A stretch of 64,000 bases of DNA from Halomonas colorata (GTDB lineage Bacteria; Pseudomonadota; Gammaproteobacteria; Pseudomonadales; Halomonadaceae). The stretch is from assembly GCF_014897985.1 (NCBI RefSeq), contig NZ_JABUZA010000002.1, positions 1 through 64,000 on the forward strand. Direction: 5' to 3'. The notes under the pieces are model-generated. The model worked only from the letters and a program-made list of their open reading frames with translations, searched no databases and had not been told where the DNA came from. The translations under genes were made by a program, and so were the position numbers. Positions 10,427 through 19,553 of the stretch are shown here, piece after piece (position 1 is the first letter of the stretch; the number at the start of each line of letters is the position of its first letter).

Positions 10427-11665
10427 TTATACCTTTTTAAACAACAGCGAACCGTTGGTGCCGCCAAACCCAAACGAGTTGGACAGCGCAACATCAATAC
10501 GCATGTTACGCGCAGTGTGCGGCACATAGTCCAGGTTGCAGCCTTCCTGGGGGTTATCCAGGTTAATCGTGGGCGGTGCCACCTGATCACGAATGGCCAG
10601 AATGCTGAATACCGCCTCAACAGCGCCAGCAGCTCCCAGCAGATGCCCAATCATGGATTTGGTAGAGCTTACCGCCACATTCTGAGCAGCGCTGCCCATT
10701 ACCCGCTCAACAGCCCGGCTTTCAGCCAGATCGCCCGCTGCCGTGGAGGTTCCATGTGCGTTGATATAATGCACTTCGGAAGGATCCATTTGAGCATCTT
10801 TAATCGCATTACTCATGGAAAGCGCAGCCCCGCGGCCATCTTCAGGCGGTGCCGTCATGTGATAGGCATCGTCACTCATGCCAAACCCGATAAGTTCGGC
10901 GTAGATATTCGCGCCCCGCGCTTTGGCATGTTCGTACTCTTCAAGCACCAGCACACCGGCACCGTCAGAAAGTACAAAACCGTCGCGATTTTTATCCCAC
11001 GGGCGGCTTGCCGCTTCAGGATCATCATTACGCGTTGAAAGCGCTCGGGCGGCCGAGAAACCTCCCAGGCCAAGCGGTGTAGTCGCCATTTCAGCACCGC
11101 CACAGATCATGACATCTGCATCACCATAGGCAATGGTACGCGCGCTATAGCCAATATTGTGCGTGCCACTGGTACACGCAGTCGTAATGGCAATATTAGG
11201 GCCCTGGAAGCCATGCTGAATCGCCAGATTGCCCGAGATCATGTTGATGATGGAGCCCGGCACGAAAAAAGGTGATACGCGACGAGCGCCGCCCTTATTC
11301 AGCGCATTGTGGTTATGCTCGATCATGGGCAGGCCACCGATGCCCGACCCCATCGCCACCCCGATACGCGGTGCATTCTCTTCTGTGCAGGCAATGCCCG
11401 CATCTTGTATTGCCTGAGCGCCAGCCGCCATGCCGTACTGAATGAACAGATCCATCTTGCGGGCTTCTTTAGGATTCAGATAAGGGCTAATATCAAAATT
11501 CTTAACCGAACCACCAAAGCGTGTATTAAAGCTACTTGTATCAAAGTGCTCAATGGGCGCGATACCGCTCTTACCGGCCGTAATATTCGCCCACGTTTCA
11601 TCCACGCTATTGCCCACTGGGGTCACCAGGCCTAACCCAGTTACCACTACCCTTCTTCGCGCCAT
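10427..11665 (-). CDS. fabF: 3-oxoacyl-ACP synthase II
   Basis: 412 residues. Elongating condensing enzyme of type II fatty acid synthesis, needed for cis-vaccenate formation and temperature control in E. coli. The catalytic triad is visible as C164 (TACTSGTH), the first histidine in [11 protein letters not shown] and the second in GHLLGAAG; the glycine-rich GFGGTN closes the protein. The reading frame continues six codons upstream, but the ATG used here has an excellent GGAGGAAA site and gives the standard [12 protein letters not shown] start. An intrinsic terminator separates it from acpP, so it is probably read at a lower level by leakage or from its own promoter. Confidence 0.96.
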   Translation of the reverse strand: MARRRVVVTGLGLVTPVGNSVDETWANITAGKSGIAPIEHFDTSSFNTRFGGSVKNFDISPYLNPKEARKMDLFIQYGMAAGAQAIQDAGIACTEENAPRIGVAMGSGIGGLPMIEHNHNALNKGGARRVSPFFVPGSIINMISGNLAIQHGFQGPNIAITTACTSGTHNIGYSARTIAYGDADVMICGGAEMATTPLGLGGFSAARALSTRNDDPEAASRPWDKNRDGFVLSDGAGVLVLEEYEHAKARGANIYAELIGFGMSDDAYHMTAPPEDGRGAALSMSNAIKDAQMDPSEVHYINAHGTSTAAGDLAESRAVERVMGSAAQNVAVSSTKSMIGHLLGAAGAVEAVFSILAIRDQVAPPTINLDNPQEGCNLDYVPHTARNMRIDVALSNSFGFGGTNGSLLFKKV

Positions 11666-11775
11666 TAGCTTTCCTCCAGGCATCCATGGTGACTCGACCC
11701 ATCCGGGTCATTTTCAGCAGAAATCAGATGACTAGTATAACGGAGATTGAACGTTATGTTCACGGTGAAGCACAA

Positions 11776-11812
11776 AGCAAAAAAGCCGCCCTTTAAAAGG
11801 GCGGCTTTTAAG
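11776..11812 (-). terminator. Intrinsic terminator of acpP
   Basis: A GC-rich stem (AAGCCGCCCTT paired with AAGGGCGGCTT, three-base loop) is followed on the leftward strand by six T residues. It lies between acpP and fabF and would end most acpP transcripts, as expected for the much more abundant carrier protein. Confidence 0.88.
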
Positions 11813-11856
11813 GGGGGTGCTAGCACCACACCCTCGTTTGATGCATCAACTTGCCC

Positions 11857-12090
11857 TTACTGGTGGGCGTTTACGTAGTCGATGGCTTCCTGAACAGTGG
11901 TAATTTTTTCCGCTTCTTCATCAGGAATTTCAGTATCGAATTCCTCTTCCAAAGCCATTACCAGCTCAACAGTGTCAAGCGAGTCAGCACCCAGGTCTTC
12001 AGTGAAAGAAGAGCTGTTCTGGATATCTTCTTCTTTAACGTTCAGGCGCTCTGCTACAACTTTCTTAACGCGCTCTTCAATAGTACTCAT
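11857..12090 (-). CDS. acpP: Acyl carrier protein
   Basis: 77 residues, very acidic. Carries growing acyl chains on a phosphopantetheine arm; also supplies acyl groups for phospholipid and lipid A synthesis. The attachment serine is S37 in GADSLD. Nearly the whole sequence matches the canonical AcpP ([16 protein letters not shown] start). The frame extends upstream, but the ATG chosen has GGAG eight bases before it. It has its own likely promoter (12168-12196) and its own terminator, which fits high independent expression. Confidence 0.98.
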   Translation of the reverse strand: MSTIEERVKKVVAERLNVKEEDIQNSSSFTEDLGADSLDTVELVMALEEEFDTEIPDEEAEKITTVQEAIDYVNAHQ

Positions 12091-12167
12091 TAACGTACTC
12101 CAGTCGTTCACATTAGCCGTTTTGGATAACCAGCTATTTGGAAACCGCAAGCCAAAAGCTGCGGGGT

Positions 12168-12196
12168 AGTTTATAGACGCCCTTAGACAGAAGCAA
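12168..12196 (-). promoter_or_regulatory. Candidate acpP promoter
   Basis: On the leftward strand, TTGCTT is followed after 17 bases by TAAACT, with an overlapping TATAAA at 15 bases. The start of transcription would lie about 70 bases before acpP. This sigma-70-like pair sits in the fabG-acpP gap. Confidence 0.42.
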
Positions 12197-12214
12197 CCGC
12201 TAAGCCTAAGGCCA

Positions 12215-12958
12215 TCAACGCATATTCATGCCGCCGTTCACATGAAGGGTTTCACCAGTGATGTATCCTGCAGCATCGCTGGTAAGAAACCCTACTGCGG
12301 CAGCGATTTCTTCTGGACCGCCTAAGCGGGCCAGCGGAATCTGTTTCAACAGCATTTCATGCTGAGCTTCTGGCAACGCTTCGGTCATATCGGTAGCAAT
12401 AAAGCCAGGCGCTACCGCGTTAACGGTAATCGCACGGGAAGCCACTTCACGAGCCAACGCACGGCTAAAGCCTTCCATGCCTGCTTTCGCAGCGGCATAG
12501 TTAGTCTGGCCCAGGTTACCCATGGTTGCCACTACCGAACTGATTGACACAATACGTCCAAACCGTGCTTTAGTCATACCGCGCAAACATGCCTTGCTTA
12601 CACGATAGACGGATTTAAGATTGGTATCCATTACCGAATCCCATTCATCCTCTTTCATGCGCATCAGTAGGTTATCGCGAGTGATCCCTGCATTGTTGAC
12701 CAGAATCGTCGGCGCTTCAAAACGCTCGGCAATATCTTTGAGCACTGTATCAATGCTCGCCTGGTCTGTCACATTCAGACAAACACCAGCGCCTTCGATA
12801 CCGTTTTGCTTTAAATCAGCATCGATTTTTTGGGCACCGTCCTCGCTGGTCGCGGTACCAATCACTATACGGCCCTGGCGACCCAGCTCATGAGCGATCG
12901 CCCGACCAATACCACGACTGGCACCAGTAACAAGCGCAACCCTGCGTTCTTGCGTCAT
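12215..12958 (-). CDS. fabG: 3-oxoacyl-ACP reductase
   Basis: 247 residues. NADPH-dependent reductase of the fatty acid elongation cycle. Short-chain dehydrogenase motifs are intact: TGASRGIG (11-18), NNAG (88-91) and the catalytic S141, Y154 and K158 in [21 protein letters not shown]. It has the normal length and ends HVNGGMNMR. It lies between fabD and acpP. Confidence 0.97.
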   Translation of the reverse strand: MTQERRVALVTGASRGIGRAIAHELGRQGRIVIGTATSEDGAQKIDADLKQNGIEGAGVCLNVTDQASIDTVLKDIAERFEAPTILVNNAGITRDNLLMRMKEDEWDSVMDTNLKSVYRVSKACLRGMTKARFGRIVSISSVVATMGNLGQTNYAAAKAGMEGFSRALAREVASRAITVNAVAPGFIATDMTEALPEAQHEMLLKQIPLARLGGPEEIAAAVGFLTSDAAGYITGETLHVNGGMNMR

Positions 12959-12978
12959 AACGTTTAGCCTTTAACTAT

Positions 12979-13004
12979 TTGCTTTTTAACCACTCAAAAA
13001 GCAA
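12979..13004 (-). repeat. Hairpin in the fabD-fabG gap
   Basis: A perfect 9-bp inverted repeat (TTGCTTTTT with AAAAAGCAA, 8-base loop) lies in the 69-base gap between fabD and fabG. On the leftward strand there is no T run after the stem, so it looks more like a processing or stability element than a full terminator. Confidence 0.35.
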
Positions 13005-13027
13005 GGATAGCGAAAAATTGCGGCGTA

Positions 13028-13987
13028 TTAAGCACCGTTAGCCTGTGCTTCACGAGCCAACTCAAGCGCTGAATCCAAACTATCCGGGTCATTTACCGCC
13101 AAGCCTTTGGCTCCGCGGGCGATGCGTTTATTTAGCCCGGTTAACACTTTACCAGGCCCACACTCGATAAACACATTAACAGACTGAGCTACCATGGTTT
13201 CAACACATGATGACCAACGAACCGGCTGGTAGAGCTGCTCAATCAGCCGTGTGCGCAGTGTATCAATATCAGCATGCGCCTTCGCATCGACATTTTGCAC
13301 GACAGTATAGCGCGGGGCACGAAACTCAACGCTTTGCATAGCCTCCGCCAACCGCTCGGCCGCCGGGCGCATCAATTCACAATGAGACGGCACTGAAACC
13401 GGTAGCGCCATCGCTCGCTTAGCGCCCGCTTCCTGGCAGGCCACAATGGCACGCTCAACGGCCGCCTTACTACCGGCAATGACAACCTGACCAGGCGAAT
13501 TATAATTAACAGCGGAAACAATATCGCCCTGTGCAGCATGGGCACAAGCTGCTTCTACCGCATCATCAGCAAGCCCCAAAATGGCCGCCATACCACCTTC
13601 GCCGACAGGCACGGCGTCCTGCATGGCTTCGCCACGCAAGCGAACCAGCTGAACACCTTCAGCAAAGCCCATCACGCCCGCACACACCATGGCGCTATAT
13701 TCGCCCAGGCTATGCCCGGCCATGATAGTGGGCCGCGGGCCTTCCAGCTCCTGCCACACCCGCCAAATCGCAACACTAGCAGAAAGCAGCGCAGGCTGCG
13801 TACAGGCAGTTGCGTTTAGCGTTGCCTCGGGGCCCTCCTGGACGACTTTCCACAAGTCGTACCCAAGTGCGTCCGAAGCTTCCTCAAAAGTTGTTCCCAC
13901 CACACTGTAGCGCTCGGCCAGCTCTCGCAGCATTCCAAGCTGCTGAGAGCCCTGCCCGGGAAAAATGAGGGCAAGGGGTTGAGACAT
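13028..13987 (-). CDS. fabD: Malonyl-CoA:ACP transacylase
   Basis: 319 residues. Loads malonyl groups from CoA onto ACP. FPGQGSQ (9-15) and the catalytic GHSLGEYSA with S93 are visible, and VPSHCELM carries the catalytic histidine. A 25-residue N-terminal extension is possible in frame but lacks family similarity; the chosen ATG has AAAGGTGA before it. In E. coli fabH would separate plsX from fabD; here fabD follows plsX directly. Confidence 0.97.
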   Translation of the reverse strand: MSQPLALIFPGQGSQQLGMLRELAERYSVVGTTFEEASDALGYDLWKVVQEGPEATLNATACTQPALLSASVAIWRVWQELEGPRPTIMAGHSLGEYSAMVCAGVMGFAEGVQLVRLRGEAMQDAVPVGEGGMAAILGLADDAVEAACAHAAQGDIVSAVNYNSPGQVVIAGSKAAVERAIVACQEAGAKRAMALPVSVPSHCELMRPAAERLAEAMQSVEFRAPRYTVVQNVDAKAHADIDTLRTRLIEQLYQPVRWSSCVETMVAQSVNVFIECGPGKVLTGLNKRIARGAKGLAVNDPDSLDSALELAREAQANGA

Positions 13988-14175
13988 GTCGTTCACCTTT
14001 GCTCTTGTAGGCATTTGCTCATTTGAGCGATAGGCGCGGTTACGGGCACATCCTGCTGCCACCTGTAACCCGCAAAATACGTTCTAACGTTTTATTATCT
14101 AGTCGAGTAACATCCCTACTCTGATGCCTACGTTCAGTTATCGGGCACCTAAATCTAGGCTTCACACCTGCGCCA

Positions 14176-15195
14176 TTAGCGACGCTCCCAGCGGCCGGCG
14201 ATTCGTGCGGGCAGATTATGCTCCACCTCGCTTAGCGCACGCTGGATAGCATAGTAGAAACCATCCGCCTGGGTACCACCATGGCTTTTCACCACGATAC
14301 CCTTCAGGCCAAGCAAACTTGCCCCGTTGTAACGCACAGGATTTAATTCCTGCTTCAGGTATCTAAGCACAGGCTTGGCCAGTAGGCTTGCCAGACGTCC
14401 ACTCAGGCGTGATTCAAACGCCATCTGTACACGCTCTACCAGCATACGGGTCAAACCTTCGCTCGCTTTAAGCACTGCATTGCCTACAAAACCGTCGCAG
14501 ACAACCACATCAAGCTCGCCATCAAACAGATCACCGCCCTCGGCATACCCCTGATAGGCAAAGGCCGTGTCATCAGGATACTCACGCAAAATCCTGTCGG
14601 CCTCGCGCACACAAGCATTACCCTTGGTGGCTTCTGAGCCCACATTAAGCAACGCGACGCGGGGCAGCTTTACGTCATCGACGCACTGCGCCATTGCAGC
14701 ACCCATTACCGCAAAATCAACCAGACGGTGCGCCGGCGAATCCACGTTAGCCCCCAGATCCAACAGATAGCAGCGGCGGCCGTGGCGCGCTGGAATCGCG
14801 GTACTGATTGCAGGCCGGGAAATTCCGGGAAGCGTGCCCAGCTCGCGTCGCGCAAGGGCTACTAATGCTCCTGTATTGCCTGCACTGACACCGGCATCGG
14901 CCTCACCAAGGCTAAGACTTCTTAGCATACAGGCCATACTGCTCGTCTGCCCATGGCGAAGCGCCCAGGCAGCACTGGATGTCTGGGAGATACTTAACGG
15001 CGCATCACTTGCCACTAAACGTGACGTTGCCGCAGCCAAAGGCTGCGGCAAGCGTGAAAGCTCAGCAATCACTTGCTGACGCGGGCCAAACAGAGTCAGC
15101 TCAAGATCAGGATGTTCCATCACTGCTCTTGCCGAGCCTTCGATAACGGCACGAGGGCCTTGGTCGCCCCCCATCACATCAATCGCTAGGCGCAC
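14176..15195 (-). CDS. plsX: Phosphate acyltransferase PlsX
   Basis: 339 residues. Converts acyl-ACP to acyl-phosphate, the donor for glycerol-3-phosphate acylation in phospholipid synthesis. The N terminus RLAIDVMGGDQGP and internal SAGNTGALVALAR, LLDLGANVD and VVCDGFVGNAVLK are characteristic. Length is typical. It follows rpmF by 43 bases, and a gap of 188 bases with no gene separates it from fabD. Confidence 0.96.
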   Translation of the reverse strand: MRLAIDVMGGDQGPRAVIEGSARAVMEHPDLELTLFGPRQQVIAELSRLPQPLAAATSRLVASDAPLSISQTSSAAWALRHGQTSSMACMLRSLSLGEADAGVSAGNTGALVALARRELGTLPGISRPAISTAIPARHGRRCYLLDLGANVDSPAHRLVDFAVMGAAMAQCVDDVKLPRVALLNVGSEATKGNACVREADRILREYPDDTAFAYQGYAEGGDLFDGELDVVVCDGFVGNAVLKASEGLTRMLVERVQMAFESRLSGRLASLLAKPVLRYLKQELNPVRYNGASLLGLKGIVVKSHGGTQADGFYYAIQRALSEVEHNLPARIAGRWERR

Positions 15196-15238
15196 GTAGC
15201 ACCCACTCTATTTGGCCGCTTTACCGGACAGTTAAGGC

Positions 15239-15409
15239 TTATACCTCAACTACCTTACGACCACGGTAGAAACCATCGGCAGCTACGTGGTGACGCAGGT
15301 GCTTAGTACCGGTTTCCGGGTCCTGAGACAGTGTCGGAGCGGTCAGCGCATCGTGGCTACGACGCATGCCGCGCTTGGAACGAGTTTTACGGTTCTTTTG
15401 AACTGCCAT
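15239..15409 (-). CDS. rpmF: 50S ribosomal protein L32
   Basis: 56 residues, strongly basic: [20 protein letters not shown], then [12 protein letters not shown] and [17 protein letters not shown]. This is the standard L32 with the cysteine-free pattern seen in gammaproteobacteria. It lies between yceD and plsX, the conserved link between ribosome and lipid synthesis genes. Confidence 0.97.
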   Translation of the reverse strand: MAVQKNRKTRSKRGMRRSHDALTAPTLSQDPETGTKHLRHHVAADGFYRGRKVVEV

Positions 15410-15445
15410 GGGTGTTTACTCCAAGGTATATAGGATAAGTGGTGC

Positions 15446-15994
15446 TTACTTTTTGCCCTTCAAGGCGTCTTTGCTTTTCAAGACATTGAGCACCGCGAAA
15501 GGGTTCGTGGCGGGCGCCGCTTCTTCCGCCTCGCCGCCTGTTTTGCTGACCAGCTGCTCCGCCGAGACATGACATTCAGTCTCCTCGTGATAGACCACCT
15601 GCGGCAAGCTGAGGATAAGCTCATCCTCAACAACCGTGAGTAGATCCAGCTGTTCATTTTCCACCAGCACCGGCTCATGGCTGGCAGGCAGCTCGGCGGC
15701 CAAGGCTTCGTCAGTAATCATCCCAAGCAGGAAGTCACTGGACACGTCTTGACTTAGCGGCACCAAGCAGCGACGACAGGGCAATGCCAGCGTCGCTTGC
15801 AAATGGCCACGAATTTCACGACGACCTTGGGCATCCACACCAAATTCCAGGACAACATGACAGTCGCCTGTTTGGTCACCTGCCTCTTCGGCAAGCCGTG
15901 GCAGCTTAGTAAGTGCCACTAAGCCTTCTAGTCGTTCGTGGCGGGCTGCAAGCTTATAAGGCTCAACCCGGCTGGGGAGTTGTGAGGTCAACAT
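15446..15994 (-). CDS. yceD: DUF177 protein YceD (23S rRNA accumulation protein)
   Basis: 182 residues. The family is needed for normal 23S rRNA levels in E. coli and maize; the mechanism is unknown. Visible are LPSRVEPYKLAARHERLEG at the start, the two cysteines in LPCRRCLVPL, and the C-terminal ...TNPFAVLNVLKSKD, the usual end of YceD. An ATG 20 codons upstream could extend it, but a candidate promoter (-10 at 16040-16045) would start the transcript inside that extension, so the shorter form is preferred with moderate certainty. It heads the yceD-rpmF-plsX operon. Confidence 0.9.
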   Translation of the reverse strand: MLTSQLPSRVEPYKLAARHERLEGLVALTKLPRLAEEAGDQTGDCHVVLEFGVDAQGRREIRGHLQATLALPCRRCLVPLSQDVSSDFLLGMITDEALAAELPASHEPVLVENEQLDLLTVVEDELILSLPQVVYHEETECHVSAEQLVSKTGGEAEEAAPATNPFAVLNVLKSKDALKGKK

Positions 15995-16039
15995 AGGCGC
16001 GCAATGATAGGCACTCCCCCCGCTGGTGTCAAAGCTGTC

Positions 16040-16068
16040 AGCATAATTCTTCATGGTTTATCGCACAA
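16040..16068 (-). promoter_or_regulatory. Candidate promoter of yceD-rpmF-plsX
   Basis: TTGTGC and TATGCT with a 17-base spacer on the leftward strand. The predicted start point lies about 40 bases before the yceD ATG chosen here. The -35 matches the consensus in only three positions. Confidence 0.28.
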
Positions 16069-16141
16069 ACCTGCAAATTAGGCACGGCTATCGGGTTTAG
16101 CTACACTCACTTTTCATTCCCAATGGCTTAGGAGAAAGAGC

Positions 16142-16744
16142 GTGCCGCTTACCCAAGACGCGTCATTAGTATTGGCATCAAGCTCTCGCTGGCGGCGAGA
16201 ACTACTGGACCGCCTGCAGCTTCCCTATCAGTGTTATTCGCCAGATATCGACGAAACGCCGCACGCGAATGAGTCGCCTAAAGCGCTTGTGCATCGCCTC
16301 GCACTCAGTAAAGCCAACGCCGTGGCAGAACGCTTTCCTGACCACTATATTATCGGCTCAGATCAGGTGGCGGTATTTGAAGGCGATATTCTTGGCAAAC
16401 CGCATACTCAGGAGCGCGCCTGCGCCAATCTGGCACGCTTTTCAGGCCAGCGGGTTACCTTTTTAACCGGCCTTGCCCTACTTGATACGCGCCAGCAGCG
16501 CCACTACACCCATATCGAGCCTTTCTATGTGGTCTTCCGCTCGCTAACCGAGCGCGAGATCGAGCGCTATGTCGCGCTCGAGCAACCGCTGGACAGCTCA
16601 GGCAGCTTTCGCATGGAGGGCTTAGGGATCACCTTATTTGAGGCCTTAGAAGGCCGCGACCCCAATGCACTGATAGGCCTGCCGCTAATTGCCCTTTGCA
16701 GCATGCTGCGCCAAGTGGGCATCAGCCCGCTTGGCGCTGAATAG
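16142..16744 (+). CDS. yceF: Maf-family nucleotide pyrophosphatase, YceF type
   Basis: 200 residues. YceF hydrolyses 7-methyl-GTP, a house-cleaning reaction that removes modified nucleotides. SSSRWRRELLDRL near the start, IIGSDQVAVFEGDILGKP in the middle and GSFRMEGLGITLFEALEGRDPNALIGLPL near the end are the Maf motifs and follow E. coli YceF (W-R-R, SDQV) rather than the dTTP/UTP-specific YhdE. The start is GTG behind a good AGGAGAAAG site. It is divergent from yceD and convergent with sppA, five bases apart. Confidence 0.94.
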   Translation: MPLTQDASLVLASSSRWRRELLDRLQLPYQCYSPDIDETPHANESPKALVHRLALSKANAVAERFPDHYIIGSDQVAVFEGDILGKPHTQERACANLARFSGQRVTFLTGLALLDTRQQRHYTHIEPFYVVFRSLTEREIERYVALEQPLDSSGSFRMEGLGITLFEALEGRDPNALIGLPLIALCSMLRQVGISPLGAE

Positions 16745-16749
16745 CAAAC

Positions 16750-17889
16750 CTACTGGGCCTGATAGCGAAGCGGTGAGTTAGGCGCTTGAAGGCCTAATAC
16801 ACTGGCTGCCACTTGCGTAAAGCGTCGCGTCAAACGATCAAACGGATCAAGGCGCGGCGTATAGTCTTCCCAACTTGCTTCACCGACATGAGCGCGGGCG
16901 ACCTCCTCAAGACTGCCCATCTGATCGACAAGCCCTAACTCAAGACCTTGCTCGCCGCTCCATACCAGGCCCGAGAAAATTTCTGGTCGATCGCTTAGAC
17001 GATCGCCACGCCCTGCCCTGACGTCATCAATATACTGTTGATGGGTCTGGGTTAGCACGCCCTGCCAGAACGCCTCAGCGTCATCATCCAAAGGCTGAAA
17101 AGGGTCTAGAAAGGCTTTGTTCTCGCCAGCCGTCATAACGCGGCGCTCAACCCCGATACGGCTAATGGCATCCTGAAAGCCAAACCCTGCGTAAATAACC
17201 CCAATGGAGCCCACCAAGCTCGCCGGTGATGCAATAATTTCATCGGCTGCCGAGGCGATATAATAAGCCCCGCTCGCGCCAATATCTTCGATCACCGCCA
17301 ATATCGGCTTATCGCCCTGTTCACGCAGACGCATAATTTCCGCGTAAATGCGCTGTGACTGTACCGGACTTCCGCCAGGGCTATCGATATGCAGCACAAC
17401 GGCTTCGGTATTATCTGAATCCCAGGCGCGATTCAGCCCCCGAATGATCCGCTCGGCATTTGCCGGTGCATCGCTGGCAATAACGCCATTAACTTCAACG
17501 ACGCCCAGGTGACGTTGCAAGGTAGATGAATCGCCCGCTGGCGCCCAGAAGACGTTATATACGACGGTCGCGACTAGCGCTAATATCAGAAACAGCGTCA
17601 TAAACCGGAAAAACAGCTTCCAACGCCGCGAACGACGCTGCTCGGTCAATACGCCGCCAATCCAGCGATCCATCATCTCGACTTGAGCCAGCCGTTGTCG
17701 CTCACGTAGCGTTTCAGCATCATCGCCTGCGGCACCCACCGAAGCAGCTTCATCTGTATAAGCCGCCACGTCAGGGCCCTGTGTCCAGCGATCATGATCT
17801 GATCGACCAGGCGCGGGCCTATCTGCAGGACTTTGGTCTGCAGGACTTTGGTACCCATCAGCATCACTGCGGCGCCAATCATCACTCAT
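16750..17889 (-). CDS. sppA: Signal peptide peptidase SppA, short form
   Basis: 379 residues. An S49 serine peptidase that degrades cleaved signal peptides at the inner membrane. A hydrophilic N terminus is followed by one membrane segment (about residues 84-106). The catalytic serine is S206 in DIGASGAYYIASAADE; SLVGSIGVIY and the later lysine-bearing AGENKAFLDPF belong to the same domain. It is the single-domain type, half the size of E. coli SppA. The N terminus contains a perfect 15-bp tandem duplication coding QSPADQSPAD. HAD phosphatase and rluC lie upstream, as in Pseudomonas. Confidence 0.92.
   Translation of the reverse strand: MSDDWRRSDADGYQSPADQSPADRPAPGRSDHDRWTQGPDVAAYTDEAASVGAAGDDAETLRERQRLAQVEMMDRWIGGVLTEQRRSRRWKLFFRFMTLFLILALVATVVYNVFWAPAGDSSTLQRHLGVVEVNGVIASDAPANAERIIRGLNRAWDSDNTEAVVLHIDSPGGSPVQSQRIYAEIMRLREQGDKPILAVIEDIGASGAYYIASAADEIIASPASLVGSIGVIYAGFGFQDAISRIGVERRVMTAGENKAFLDPFQPLDDDAEAFWQGVLTQTHQQYIDDVRAGRGDRLSDRPEIFSGLVWSGEQGLELGLVDQMGSLEEVARAHVGEASWEDYTPRLDPFDRLTRRFTQVAASVLGLQAPNSPLRYQAQ
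17822..17851 (-). repeat. Perfect 15-bp tandem duplication in sppA
   Basis: Two identical 15-base units (tctgcaggactttgg on the + strand) lie head to tail and in frame, encoding QSPAD twice in the disordered cytoplasmic N terminus of SppA. Perfect identity suggests a recent duplication by slippage. Confidence 0.9.
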
Positions 17890-17951
17890 ATATCATCCTT
17901 TTTGAGTCTAGGAACGCCAGGTCATTGACCATCCACCCAACGTCGCATCAT

Positions 17952-18602
17952 CTATCCATACAGCCAGCCAAAAAGATCCTCAACGTTATGAGCGACCCAT
18001 TTAGGCTGGCTTGCTGCTAACCGCGCCGGCGTATGAACACCGTACGTTACCGCCACACGGTCCATGCCGACGGCCCTCGCCATTTCCAGATCATATTCCG
18101 TATCGCCCACCATTACCGCACGCTCTACGGGTACGCCAAGCTCAACAAGTATCTCGTTAAGCATTTGCGGGTGCGGCTTTGAGCGCGTTTCATCAGCGGT
18201 ACGACTGGCATGAAACCAGGCACCGCTTCCCGTTTCGGTAAAAACACGATCAAGCCCACGGCGGCTTTTACCTGTAGCCACAGCCAGACGCTGCTGCTCG
18301 CGCTCACGCAGGCGCGCTACTTGCGCCTCAACACCACTAAAAAACGGCATGGGCGTTGTATTCCCACTCACAAAGTGGTGCGAATAGCGCTGGCGCAAGC
18401 GTTCCGCCTGAGCAGGCAAAATACCCGGGCATAGCTTGGCAATGGCTTCAGGCAGCCCCAAACCAATAATATCCTCAACCGCTGCGGCTTCAAGCTCGCC
18501 CCACTCTGCTTCCTGGGCTGCTGCCTGCATGCAGGCAACAATCTTGGGCACCGAATCCATCAAGGTGCCATCCCAATCAAAAATAATCAGCTCGTAGCGC
18601 AT
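17952..18602 (-). CDS. HAD-superfamily hydrolase, phosphoglycolate-phosphatase-like
   Basis: 216 residues, cytoplasmic. HAD subfamily IA with motif I DWDGTLMDS (about 9-17), a helical cap domain, motif II in VATGKSRRG, the lysine in KPHPQML and motif IV VGDTEYDLEMA. The substrate cannot be deduced; Gph-type phosphoglycolate phosphatase or a nucleotide phosphatase are possibilities. It lies nine bases after rluC, probably in one transcript with it, and the same trio rluC-HAD-sppA occurs in Pseudomonas. Confidence 0.88.
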   Translation of the reverse strand: MRYELIIFDWDGTLMDSVPKIVACMQAAAQEAEWGELEAAAVEDIIGLGLPEAIAKLCPGILPAQAERLRQRYSHHFVSGNTTPMPFFSGVEAQVARLREREQQRLAVATGKSRRGLDRVFTETGSGAWFHASRTADETRSKPHPQMLNEILVELGVPVERAVMVGDTEYDLEMARAVGMDRVAVTYGVHTPARLAASQPKWVAHNVEDLFGWLYG

Positions 18603-18611
18603 GAACGCTCC

Positions 18612-19553
18612 TTATCGGCGTGCGCGTTTCAGTATGTCTTCCAGCACATCCGGCAGCGGCGCTTTAACCGTCACCGGGCGGCCGTTGGTAGGCTCTGGAA
18701 ATGTTAAGGAGCGGGCATGCAGAAATAGGCGACTAACCCCCAAGTGCTTCGTCAAATGAGCACTTTCGCGCGTTGAATACTTGTCATCGCCCAATAGCGC
18801 GTGTCCGGCATGAGCAGCATGAACGCGAATCTGGTGCGTTCGCCCGGTGACCGGCTCAGCTTCAATCAGCGTGGCTTTTTCAAAGGTTTCAACAACGGCG
18901 AAATGGGTACGCGATACTTTGCCGTTAGGATCGACCCGCACCCGCCGCTCGCCGTTACCCGCATCGAAACGGTCAAGACGAGCACTTTCATAGGTTTTAC
19001 GCGCAGGCCAACGGCCATTGACTAACGCCAGATAGCGTTTGTCCATGCCGTGCTTTTTTAACGACTCGTTGAGCGTTACTAGTGCATCGCGAGATTTAGC
19101 CAGCAGTAAACAGCCCGATGTATCACGATCAAGCCTGTGAACGAGTTCTAAAAAGCTCAAATCATCACGCACTTGCCGCAGCGCCTCGATCAAACCAATC
19201 TTCACGCCACTGCCTCCGTGCACGGCAAGCCCGGAAGGTTTGTTGAGCACCATCCAGTCAGGGCCTTCCATAATGACGCTGCCCACCAAGACATCACGCA
19301 GATTATCGCTAACTTCCTTTACGGCTTCGCGAGGCGCCAGACGCAAAGGTGGCACACGCACCATATCTCCTGCCTGGAGGCGATAATCTACTTTGACGCG
19401 CTTTTTATTAACCCGCACCTCACCTTTACGCACGATGCGGTATATCAGCGCTCTAGGAGCACCTTTCAGGCGAGTCATCAAAAAATTATCGATTCTCTGA
19501 CCCGCTTGTTCCGGGGCGATATCCACCCACTGTACTTCACGCCCTTCGGCCAT
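18612..19553 (-). CDS. rluC: 23S rRNA pseudouridine synthase C
   Basis: 313 residues. In E. coli RluC makes pseudouridines 955, 2504 and 2580 of 23S rRNA. An N-terminal S4 RNA-binding domain (about 18-75) precedes the RluA-type catalytic domain; the catalytic aspartate is D142 in HRLDRDTSG, with GRTHQIRVH later. Context (divergent from rne, upstream of HAD-sppA) favours RluC over RluD or RluA. Confidence 0.94.
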   Translation of the reverse strand: MAEGREVQWVDIAPEQAGQRIDNFLMTRLKGAPRALIYRIVRKGEVRVNKKRVKVDYRLQAGDMVRVPPLRLAPREAVKEVSDNLRDVLVGSVIMEGPDWMVLNKPSGLAVHGGSGVKIGLIEALRQVRDDLSFLELVHRLDRDTSGCLLLAKSRDALVTLNESLKKHGMDKRYLALVNGRWPARKTYESARLDRFDAGNGERRVRVDPNGKVSRTHFAVVETFEKATLIEAEPVTGRTHQIRVHAAHAGHALLGDDKYSTRESAHLTKHLGVSRLFLHARSLTFPEPTNGRPVTVKAPLPDVLEDILKRARR

